Shown here in pieces: positions 20,470-27,978 of a DNA stretch of 64,000 bases. The stretch spans positions 78,817-142,816 of the forward strand of contig NZ_AKIW01000007.1 of assembly GCF_000282635.1 (NCBI RefSeq), written 5' to 3'. The translations under genes and the position numbers were made by a program. The first letter of the stretch is position 1, and the number at the start of each line of letters is the position of its first letter. This DNA comes from Variovorax sp. CF313 (GTDB lineage Bacteria; Pseudomonadota; Gammaproteobacteria; Burkholderiales; Burkholderiaceae_C). The notes beneath the pieces are model-generated. The model worked only from the letters and a program-made list of their open reading frames with translations. It did no database searches and was not told where the DNA came from.

Positions 20470-21792
20470 ATGAGTAGCGCAGTTCTCAATCCGACAAATG
20501 CTTCCTTCGTCGGTTCGGTGCAACTTCCCGTATCGGAGAAGGGTTCGGCGATCGAGTTAACTATCCTCATGCCGTGCCTCAATGAAGCGCGGACACTCCC
20601 GGCCTGCATCGCGAAGGCCAAGACTTTCCTCGTGCAAGCGGGTATTAGCGGGGAGGTACTAGTGGCCGACAACGGCTCCGCCGATGGTTCGCGCGATCTC
20701 GCCGCTGCTTGCGGGGCTCGCGTCGTCGATGTGCCAGTGCGTGGCTATGGTGCAGCGCTAATTGCAGGTGTCGCGGCGGCACAAGGCCGATACGTCATCA
20801 TGGGCGATGCCGACGACAGTTACGACTTCAGTGCGCTTGCCCCCTTTGTCGCCGAACTGCGCCAAGGGAGCCAACTCGTGATGGGAAACCGCTTCCGCGG
20901 TGGCATCCTGCCCAGCGCAATGCCTCCATTGCACCGCTACCTGGGCAACCCGGTGCTGAGCTTTATGGGACGGCTTTTTTTCAAGTCCAAGATTGGTGAC
21001 TTTCACTGCGGCTTGCGTGGCTTCGAGCGCCAAGCCGTCCTCCAACTGGGGCTGTGTTGCGAGGGCATGGAGTTCGCCAGTGAGATGGTCGTCAAAGCAT
21101 CTTTGCATGGGTTGCGCGTTGCGGAAGTGCCGACCGTCCTTTCTCCGGACGGGCGAGACCGTCCTCCACATTTGCGCACTTGGCGTGACGGCTGGCGCCA
21201 CTTTCGCTTCCTGCTTCTGTTTACGCCGCGGTGGTTGTTTCTGTATCCGGGCGTGGTGTTGGCCTTGTTGAGTCTCGCGCAGTTGCTGCTTGCGCAGTCC
21301 CACCCGGGCAACTTGGGGCGCTGGCCAGTAGGCATTCATACCCAATTGTTCGCCGGCGCCGGCATGGTGCTCGGCTACCAGACCATGTTGTTTGCCATGG
21401 GCGCCGTACTTGCGCGCCATTGCGCGCGGCTAAACACGCCGCACCCACGGGAGCGATGGGCGCTGCGCGCGGCCAGCGGAGGATGGCTGTCGATAGGGGG
21501 CGCACTGGCGACGTTGTTTGGACTGGCAATGTGCGCGAGCCTAACGTGGCAGTGGGGACGCACCGGCTTCGGCGCGCTGGATCCCGAAACCGCGATGCGC
21601 CAGGTCATTCCTGGCATAGCGCTGCTGCTGATGGGCACGCAATCATTGTTGGCCGCAATTTTCTTTGCAGCACTCCGAAGCGCTTTCGACCTGCGGCAAG
21701 GGGTTATGCATACGGGCGTCGCCGTGAGACATGTCTCGGATGATTCCCCTCAGACGGTGGACAGAGCACAGCGTTCCAAGGGGAGCCGATGA
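20470..21792 (+). CDS. Polyprenyl-phosphate glycosyltransferase (DPMS/GtrB-like, GT2)
   Basis: 440 aa. The N-terminal ~230 residues form a GT2 domain starting ELTILMPCLNEARTLPACI. It has VADNGSADGSRD, the metal/nucleotide site GDADDSYDF and MGNRFRGG. GDFHCGLRGF and EFASEMVVKA are typical of dolichol-phosphate-mannose-synthase-like enzymes. About four membrane helices follow. Such enzymes load a sugar onto undecaprenyl phosphate for GT-C enzymes. The last bases (ATGA) overlap the start of the aminotransferase gene, so translation is probably coupled. Confidence 0.85.
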   Translation: MSSAVLNPTNASFVGSVQLPVSEKGSAIELTILMPCLNEARTLPACIAKAKTFLVQAGISGEVLVADNGSADGSRDLAAACGARVVDVPVRGYGAALIAGVAAAQGRYVIMGDADDSYDFSALAPFVAELRQGSQLVMGNRFRGGILPSAMPPLHRYLGNPVLSFMGRLFFKSKIGDFHCGLRGFERQAVLQLGLCCEGMEFASEMVVKASLHGLRVAEVPTVLSPDGRDRPPHLRTWRDGWRHFRFLLLFTPRWLFLYPGVVLALLSLAQLLLAQSHPGNLGRWPVGIHTQLFAGAGMVLGYQTMLFAMGAVLARHCARLNTPHPRERWALRAASGGWLSIGGALATLFGLAMCASLTWQWGRTGFGALDPETAMRQVIPGIALLLMGTQSLLAAIFFAALRSAFDLRQGVMHTGVAVRHVSDDSPQTVDRAQRSKGSR

Positions 21793-22898
21793 CCCCTCTC
21801 TACGTAACACGGCCGCAGTTGCCGTCCCTCAAGGACCTGCAGCCCCTGCTTGAAGATATCTGGTCAAGCCGCGTGTTGACTAATGGCGGCAAGTACCACC
21901 AACGGTTTGAAGAGGCCCTTGCTGAGCATCTCGGAGTGCAGCATGTATCGCTATTTACCAATGCGACCATCGCTTTGGTGACAGCACTTCAAGCCTTGCG
22001 CATCACCGGTGAGGTCATCACGACGCCCTACTCGTTCGTCGCTACCGCGCATTCATTGTTATGGAACGGCATACGCCCCATCTTCGTCGACATCGATGAA
22101 GAGTCGCTCAACATAGACCCTGTAAAGATCGAGGCCGCTATCACTCCGCAAACGACGGCGATTCTCGCTGTCCATTGCTACGGGCGCCCCTGCAACGTAG
22201 AAGCTCTTCAAAAAATAGCCGACACCTATGGACTCAAACTGATCTATGACGCCGCTCATGCATTCGGTGTGTGCGACGCGGGTGGATCGCTATTGCGGCA
22301 TGGTGACCTTTCGATAGTGAGTTTTCACGCCACCAAGGTAATGAACACCTTCGAAGGAGGCGCGATCATCTGTCCTGATCGGAAGTCCAAGGAGCGCATC
22401 GATCACCTCAAGAATTTCGGATTTGTTGACGAGGTCACGGTGGTCGCTCCGGGCATCAATGGAAAGATGAACGAACTGCAATCGGCGATTGGTATCCTTC
22501 AACTCGCCGAGATTGGCAATGCAATTTTGTCTCGCCAACGCGTGTCTGCGCGGTACCGCGAGGAACTCTCGACCATTCCGGGTCTTAGATTGTTGGAGGA
22601 TGATCCAGCGATCACGGCTAACTATGCGTATTTTCCCGTCCTGATCGAGAGCGACTTCTGGTGTGGAAGAGACGAGCTCTATGAGCATCTGAAGAGCTCG
22701 GCTGTCTTTGCCAGGCGGTACTTTTATCCTTTGATTACGACGTTCCCGATGTATCGCGGACTTCCCTCCGCCGCGAACTCAAACCTTCCTATCGCGACGC
22801 GCAAGGCCGATCAGGTTCTTTGTTTGCCGCTCTACCCAGAGCTTTCGAGTATCGATCAAGATCGAGTAATCGCTGCGATAAAGGGGGATGGTAGGTGA
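21789..22898 (+). CDS. VioA-like dTDP-4-keto-6-deoxyhexose aminotransferase
   Basis: 369 aa PLP enzyme of the DegT/DnrJ/EryC1 family. Its substrate-loop and PLP motifs resemble VioA, which makes dTDP-4-amino-4,6-dideoxyglucose: LPSLKDLQPLLEDIW, TTPYSFVATAHSLLWNGI, DAAHAFG, SFHATKVMNTFEGGAI with the Schiff-base Lys183, and INGKMNELQSAIG. The resemblance is from memory. A FdtB-like 3-aminotransferase is the main alternative. The gene overlaps its neighbours by 4 bp on both sides. The rmlA/rmlB genes needed to supply the substrate are not in the window. Confidence 0.85.
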   Translation: MTPLYVTRPQLPSLKDLQPLLEDIWSSRVLTNGGKYHQRFEEALAEHLGVQHVSLFTNATIALVTALQALRITGEVITTPYSFVATAHSLLWNGIRPIFVDIDEESLNIDPVKIEAAITPQTTAILAVHCYGRPCNVEALQKIADTYGLKLIYDAAHAFGVCDAGGSLLRHGDLSIVSFHATKVMNTFEGGAIICPDRKSKERIDHLKNFGFVDEVTVVAPGINGKMNELQSAIGILQLAEIGNAILSRQRVSARYREELSTIPGLRLLEDDPAITANYAYFPVLIESDFWCGRDELYEHLKSSAVFARRYFYPLITTFPMYRGLPSAANSNLPIATRKADQVLCLPLYPELSSIDQDRVIAAIKGDGR

Positions 22899-23470
22899 CG
22901 TGGCTAACCGAGCAAGAAATAGAACGAATGGGATTCGCCTTTGTGGCATCCGACGCGATGCTTTCAGCTAAGGCGTCCTATTTCAACTGCAGTCAAATCG
23001 CGATTGGCAGTCGGTCTCGGATAGACGACTTCGCAATTCTCTCCGCAGGCAATGGAGGCATAACAATTGGCTCCAACGTGCACATCGCGGCGTTTTGCCT
23101 CCTTGCAGGAAAGTCGGAAATCCGACTTGATGACTTCTCGGGTCTTTCCTCACGAGTTTCTATCTATTCGAGCTCCGACGATTACTCCGGCGCCGCCTTG
23201 ACCAACCCTACGGTCGCGAAAGAGTTCACTGGCGTGCGATCGGCGCCCGTCCACCTTGGCAAGCACGTCGTCCTCGGAAGCGGCAGTGTCGTGTTGCCTG
23301 GCACGCATTTCGGTGAAGGGGCCGCATTAGGAGCATTGAGCCTCGCCAATGGAAAGTACGAAGCGTTTGGTGTATTCGCCGGCGTGCCCGCTCGTCTTGT
23401 GCGTGATCGACAGCGAGGCTTAATCGAGAAGGAGCGCCAGTACAGGGTGTTTCTTCAAGATAAGGAATGA
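22895..23470 (+). CDS. Left-handed beta-helix acyltransferase
   Basis: 191 aa with hexapeptide-repeat (LbH) character. It has ITIGSNVHIAAFCLLAGKSEIRLDD, the active-site-like region SSDDYSGAALTNP, the repeats VHLGKHVVLGSGSVVLPG and the trimer end VFAGVPARLVRDR. It starts at GTG, overlapping the aminotransferase stop (GTGA). It could N-acylate the amino sugar made by the previous gene, as VioB does, or O-acetylate a sugar; sequence alone does not decide. Confidence 0.85.
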   Translation: MTWLTEQEIERMGFAFVASDAMLSAKASYFNCSQIAIGSRSRIDDFAILSAGNGGITIGSNVHIAAFCLLAGKSEIRLDDFSGLSSRVSIYSSSDDYSGAALTNPTVAKEFTGVRSAPVHLGKHVVLGSGSVVLPGTHFGEGAALGALSLANGKYEAFGVFAGVPARLVRDRQRGLIEKERQYRVFLQDKE

Positions 23471-24984
23471 GCAGACCAAGGGATAAGTACTATGCCCACG
23501 GCTCGCAGTTATATGGTGCGGGCTTGCTGATCCTGCTGCTGCCGCTCTATCTGACTCAGCTTGGCGCGGAGCAGTTCGCGCTCATGATGATGTTCTTTGC
23601 TGCGCAGGGTTGGATCCAGATCGCAGATTTCGGCTTCCCACTTGCCTTGTCTCGCGAAGTTGCCATATCGCGCAGGGAGCATCGGCCCGACAAGATCGGT
23701 TCGATGCTAGCGTCGTTGCAGCTTCCGATGCTGCTTGGGATGGTGCTACTCGGTACTGCAATCCTTGGGGTTGGTAAGTGGATCGCAGGGCGCGGGGGCG
23801 AGGGAATTTTCGTCAATACCGGCGTTGCGAGTCTCTCGATATTGGCCGTTACTCTGGCGCTCTCCTTACGCTGGGGCAGCGAGCTTTACCGTGCCGCGCT
23901 GGGGGGCGCAGAACAGTTCGCAGGATTGGCTGTGTTGAATGTCTTCTCTGCTACGGCGCGATTGGCCGGCGCACTAGTTGTTCTTAAATGGGCTGGTGGA
24001 GGAGTTTTTGTCTGGTTGACTTGCCAAGCAGTCCTATCGGCCGTAGAGATGCTGACGCTGGTACTCTTGTGCCGATGGAAACTGAATCTGCAGTTCGGTA
24101 ATAGCTGCAGCGAGTCGGCGAGGGTCCTGCATGCCTTGTGGCCCATCGCGGCACAAATTACTGCAGCCTCGGCGATCTGGATCTCAATCACGCAACTGGA
24201 TAAGTTGGTGCTTTCGCAAACACTTTCGTTGCGCGAATACGGGGCGGTGGGAATCGCGGCGGCGATCCCTGCTGGTTTGTTGACACTTGCGATTCCACTA
24301 TTACAACTTTCTTATCCTGCTTTGGTCCGACTTCATGGTCGTGAGTCCAGGCGCGAGCAAACAGACCTCTATCTATCGTTGACTGCTGCTACGTGCTGCC
24401 TCCTTTTTCCCACGGCCCTGGTCTGTGTCGCCTTCTCTGAAGAACTGCTGATGGTATGGTTCGCTGGGCGATTGGATGCTGTCGGAGTTAACGCAGCTTC
24501 TCTGATTCCACTATACGCAGCTGGGGCTTCGTTTCTTGCACTCTCGTCGATGCCATATGGCCTGCTTAATGCAGCGGGCGAATTGCGAAGACACGTTGCT
24601 GCGTCGCTGGCCCTCGCGGCGTGTATAGCCGTAGCACTCGTCATCGGTTCGCTGCGCTCGGGTGCTAGTGGTGCTATAGCCTTGTGGTGTGGAAGCTTTG
24701 GGCTGTTCTTTCTGATCTGGCCGCAGGTTGTTCATCGCAGGCACCTCGAAGGAGGCTGGTGGCCCTGGGCGCGGACAGTCGCCCTGTTCGCTTTGCCGCT
24801 CGGTATTGCGGCGTATGCACTGAAGTGCCTGTTTCCAGACTCCAGTTCGCTGCTTTTACGCTTCGGCGAGCTTGCAACAGTTTGGATTGTTCTTCAGGGG
24901 ATTGCTCTTTGTATGCTCTGGGCTTGTCATCGGTACTGGACGCAGCTCTCGCAGACCCGGAAGCTAACCGATCCAGCTTCCTGA
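23467..24984 (+). CDS. Wzx-like polysaccharide flippase
   Basis: 505 aa, 12-14 hydrophobic helices and no large soluble domain, as in the MATE/Wzx superfamily. It opens with a short basic stretch and YGAGLLILLLPLYLTQLGAEQ. The middle has QLDKLVLSQTLSLREYGAVG, a pattern typical of O-antigen and PST exporters. It would move undecaprenyl-diphosphate-linked oligosaccharide across the inner membrane. It overlaps the acyltransferase stop by 4 bp (ATGA). Confidence 0.87.
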   Translation: MSRPRDKYYAHGSQLYGAGLLILLLPLYLTQLGAEQFALMMMFFAAQGWIQIADFGFPLALSREVAISRREHRPDKIGSMLASLQLPMLLGMVLLGTAILGVGKWIAGRGGEGIFVNTGVASLSILAVTLALSLRWGSELYRAALGGAEQFAGLAVLNVFSATARLAGALVVLKWAGGGVFVWLTCQAVLSAVEMLTLVLLCRWKLNLQFGNSCSESARVLHALWPIAAQITAASAIWISITQLDKLVLSQTLSLREYGAVGIAAAIPAGLLTLAIPLLQLSYPALVRLHGRESRREQTDLYLSLTAATCCLLFPTALVCVAFSEELLMVWFAGRLDAVGVNAASLIPLYAAGASFLALSSMPYGLLNAAGELRRHVAASLALAACIAVALVIGSLRSGASGAIALWCGSFGLFFLIWPQVVHRRHLEGGWWPWARTVALFALPLGIAAYALKCLFPDSSSLLLRFGELATVWIVLQGIALCMLWACHRYWTQLSQTRKLTDPAS

Positions 24985-25001
24985 CACTATCTTCAAAAAA
25001 A

Positions 25002-25784
25002 ATGCTGCTCAAATTCTGGCGAGCGTTCTTTCTGGGCCTCAATTTCCTGCCGTTTCCGGTGTCTCGCTACTGCTGCATTTGCGAGCGTGGCGTGTTGCGC
25101 TTTGTTCCGTATCGCGGAGGAAGTATGTTCTTGCCGCCTCTTGCTCGTACCCTCAACGTGGTCGGAAGCGACGTCGATCACTTCGAGTGTCCCCATTGTG
25201 GGGCGAGTGATCGAGATCGACACTTGACACTCTATCTTCGCGCTGCCGGGCTGACTGCGCGCATTGCCGGTGCGAGAGTCTTGCATTTTGCACCGGAGAA
25301 ACATGTCGCGGAGTTAATCGTAGCGCATCGACCGGCCCTATATATCCAGGCCGACAAGTTTCCAATTCGCGCGGGCATTGTCCAGCTGGACCTCACCCGG
25401 ATTGCTGCAGAGGATCAAAGCTTTGACTTCGTGATAGCCAATCATGTAATGGAGCATGTGGATGACGCGCAGCAGTCCTTAGCGGAGATATATCGAGTGC
25501 TCGCTAATGGTGGTTTTGCGATTCTCCAAACGCCCTTTGCATCGACGCTTACTCGAACTTTCGAGGATTCTGGTATCCAGGGCAAGAGCGCGCGTCTGCA
25601 TGCCTATGGGCAGGAAGACCATGTGCGCATGTACGGCCGCGACATCGAAGCTGTATTCACGTCTCAAGGCCTAGTCAGTCGGGTTAAGACCCATCAGGTA
25701 CTTCTTCCGGAAATAGACGCTGCGCGATACGGCGTAAATCCAGCAGAACCATTCCTGCTTTTTCAAAAACTACTCAAGAACTAA
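25002..25784 (+). CDS. SAM-dependent methyltransferase with N-terminal zinc-ribbon-like cysteines
   Basis: 260 aa from the ATG at 25002. An upstream extension inside the flippase gene is rejected. Residues about 20-75 hold CCICERG and CPHCGASDRDRH, a possible zinc site. A class I methyltransferase follows with RVLHFAPEKHV, QADKFP, LDLTRIAAEDQSFDFVIANHVMEHVDD and YRVLANGGFAILQTPF. Similar proteins occur in O-antigen and capsule clusters and may methylate the glycan. The acceptor is unknown. Confidence 0.82.
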   Translation: MLLKFWRAFFLGLNFLPFPVSRYCCICERGVLRFVPYRGGSMFLPPLARTLNVVGSDVDHFECPHCGASDRDRHLTLYLRAAGLTARIAGARVLHFAPEKHVAELIVAHRPALYIQADKFPIRAGIVQLDLTRIAAEDQSFDFVIANHVMEHVDDAQQSLAEIYRVLANGGFAILQTPFASTLTRTFEDSGIQGKSARLHAYGQEDHVRMYGRDIEAVFTSQGLVSRVKTHQVLLPEIDAARYGVNPAEPFLLFQKLLKN

Positions 25785-25788
25785 AGTC

Positions 25789-26766
25789 ATGAGTCAAGAT
25801 GAACGATTGCCGATCGTCACGGTCTGTGTGGCGACGTTCAATCAAGCTCAATATCTTGAGCGCTGCATTCAAAGCATATTCGCTCAAGATGCTGTGAATG
25901 ACGGCTCGCTGAAGGTGGAAGTGATCGTTGGTGACGATTGCTCAAGCGATACGACGGGCGCTGTACTCGAAGGCCTGCAATGTCGATACGGTACGTCGTT
26001 GATTATCGTTCGCCATGAATCGAATATCGGCCCCGCCTTCAACTACCTTTCAATCCTCTCTAAAGCTTCTGGCGACTACATCGCGCATCTCGATGGCGAT
26101 GACTATTGGGAGCCTAGCAAGCTCCGTGTACAGATTAAGTTCCTCGATCAGCATCCGGACAATGAAGCGGTGTGTACCAACGCCCGCGTCGTGAACAAGC
26201 AGGAGGAAGAGTGCGGGATATTCACTAATGTCGAGTCGCGGGCAGTTGACCTGGATTACTTGACTGGGGCAGGAAACTTTCTCAACCACAGCTCGCTACT
26301 CTATCGGCGCGCAGCGCTCTCAACAGTTTGCGGCCTCATCCCGCCTTTCATTGACTATGGCATCTTGCTCGCGCTTGCGCGCCGGGCGCCGATCGGATTC
26401 ATCGCTCAGCCTCTGGTGTGTTATCGCGCGGGCTTGCCCGGCTCAATACAGCGGCTCCAGGGAGGGCAAGTGCAGGATCTTTATCGCGAGGCCTTGTTTG
26501 CGGCACTGCCATTCATTGACAGAAGTGTCGCTCGAAGAAGTGCGGCGAACTATGTGGCATACAGGGTTGTGTTTGCGCTACGCGGTAGGGGCGTACGATT
26601 GGATATGGCCACGCTCACACAGTTGGCTGCAATCGCCCACACTTCCCGCCAGCTCCTTGCAACCTTTGCGGTGGTCAGAATCAGTGTGCTTGCCACGAAA
26701 GCTTTTCATGCTTGGAGCGTGCGAAGGTTATGCGGTGGACCCTATGTTCATCATCCGAGATATTGA
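25789..26766 (+). CDS. Family 2 glycosyltransferase
   Basis: 325 aa. The GT-A fold opens with PIVTVCVATFNQAQYLERCI. It has VGDDCSSDTTG for nucleotide binding and the DxD-like HLDGDDYWEPSKL, typical of GT2 enzymes of polysaccharide clusters. There is no membrane helix. It starts 4 bp after the methyltransferase. Donor and acceptor are unknown. It converges with the next GT2 gene, and the two stops are 8 bp apart. Confidence 0.88.
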   Translation: MSQDERLPIVTVCVATFNQAQYLERCIQSIFAQDAVNDGSLKVEVIVGDDCSSDTTGAVLEGLQCRYGTSLIIVRHESNIGPAFNYLSILSKASGDYIAHLDGDDYWEPSKLRVQIKFLDQHPDNEAVCTNARVVNKQEEECGIFTNVESRAVDLDYLTGAGNFLNHSSLLYRRAALSTVCGLIPPFIDYGILLALARRAPIGFIAQPLVCYRAGLPGSIQRLQGGQVQDLYREALFAALPFIDRSVARRSAANYVAYRVVFALRGRGVRLDMATLTQLAAIAHTSRQLLATFAVVRISVLATKAFHAWSVRRLCGGPYVHHPRY

Positions 26767-26774
26767 GCGAGGAC

Positions 26775-27701
26775 CTAACGGCGCGAAGCGAACGGAAAAT
26801 CGCGGCGAGCGACTAGTTCGAAAGCCACGAGCAATCTGAACAGCAGTTCGTCTCTCAGGAACTGTCTTCGGCGCTCTATCGAGAAAATTACGCGAAATGC
26901 ATCTCGCGCCCCCCTGATTGTCATGCGATCAAGGGATCTCTTCTGAGAGGCCGAGATATCACTTCCAAAGCTGGAAGCAAACTCGCGTAGATGAGCTTGC
27001 ATGATGCCTAACCAACTCTGGCGCCTGATTGCTTGCATGATTCTCAGGTACCTGGCTCCCCCCGACGACATGCCCAACGCATTTTGCCTGTGCTGCCGAT
27101 ATCGGATTTGCGGAATGGGGTCGTACAAGACCTCTCCGAAGGCTGCTACGACGAGATAGCACCACCAATCGTGATAGCGAATTTGCTCCGGGCGGTTGGT
27201 TCGCAGAATCAGTGTGACCGCGGCTCGATTGAGAGCGACGGTGCACCCGGTCGCAATATTTTCGACCAGAGCGTTGTCAAAACTTGGTTTGCGTGGCCAG
27301 AGGGGAGAGCGCCCCAAGGATTCAAGATGTTCAGAAACAAGGAGGAGACCCGAACAGTAAAGTCTTGGGATTTCTTCTCTGCCAGCTAGCGCCGTGCAGC
27401 CAGTGGCAATCTTCTTCGGCTCCCAGACATCATCCTGATCGGAAAAAAAAACGGAAGTCGACGACGCGGGAATCATCTTCAGCAGACATAAAAAACTTGA
27501 TGCGAATCCTACGTTCTTGCCTTGCACCAATCTGATCCGGTCGTCCTTGAAGGCGACGACCCTGGCAACAGTTTGATCCGTGGAACCGTCATCCCTGATA
27601 AGTAGGGTCCCATCGTCGGGAAGCTGCTTAAGAATGGAGCGGACTTGTTCTTCCAAAAACTGCTCGCCGTTGTAGGTGGACATTAAAACGGCTACTGTCA
27701 C
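26775..27701 (-). CDS. Family 2 glycosyltransferase (rhamnosyltransferase-like)
   Basis: 308 aa from a GTG at 27701; an internal ATG at 27683 (MSTYNGEQ) is possible. Motifs are VLMSTYNGEQFLEEQVRSI, RDDGSTDQTV, FSDQDDVWEPKKI and ATGCTVALNRA, the usual pattern of rhamnosyltransferase-type GT2 proteins. It is transcribed towards the other glycan genes, so it may belong to a separate transcript at the island's right edge. Sugar specificity cannot be read. Confidence 0.87.
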   Translation of the reverse strand: MTVAVLMSTYNGEQFLEEQVRSILKQLPDDGTLLIRDDGSTDQTVARVVAFKDDRIRLVQGKNVGFASSFLCLLKMIPASSTSVFFSDQDDVWEPKKIATGCTALAGREEIPRLYCSGLLLVSEHLESLGRSPLWPRKPSFDNALVENIATGCTVALNRAAVTLILRTNRPEQIRYHDWWCYLVVAAFGEVLYDPIPQIRYRQHRQNALGMSSGGARYLRIMQAIRRQSWLGIMQAHLREFASSFGSDISASQKRSLDRMTIRGARDAFRVIFSIERRRQFLRDELLFRLLVAFELVARRDFPFASRR

Positions 27702-27951
27702 GTGCTTCCAATCTGATGAGGGTGCTAGCTTCTAAGTGAGTGACGATACCAAAGTAAACGGTCAATAAACCTTCCGCATGTTGGCGCACCAGGCTGCCAT
27801 CTTCTGGCTTGCCGCCAGTCTCCCGGGTGAGGGTCTTGACTTGCTCCCACTGCTCGACCACCGATGTGTCTCATAAAGACTGCCGGTGAAGCAGCGAGCG
27901 CCCATCACGAGCGCCCTGTTTGTGCGCGACTGGCAACGCTCCCTTCTATCG
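27702..27951. other. Gene-free right edge of the glycan island
   Basis: About 250 bp between the GT2 start and the pilY1 3' end. It has mixed base composition and no recognisable protein. A 77-codon frame on the minus strand (27628-27861) overlaps the GT2 start and has no known motif. The stretch could hold the GT2 promoter or a decayed segment. Confidence 0.4.
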
Positions 27952-27973
27952 GCAGCCGAAGCGACTCGGCTGC
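27952..27973 (-). terminator. Hairpin downstream of pilY1
   Basis: GCAGCCGA and TCGGCTGC form a perfect 8-bp inverted repeat with a 6-base loop, 6 bp after the pilY1 stop in its transcription direction. No T-run follows, so termination strength is uncertain. Confidence 0.5.
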
Positions 27974-27978
27974 AGCAC

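Noticed and set aside
27628..27861. A 77-codon minus-strand frame at the island edge
   Set aside because: It overlaps the GT2 start, has no recognisable motif and no ribosome binding site.
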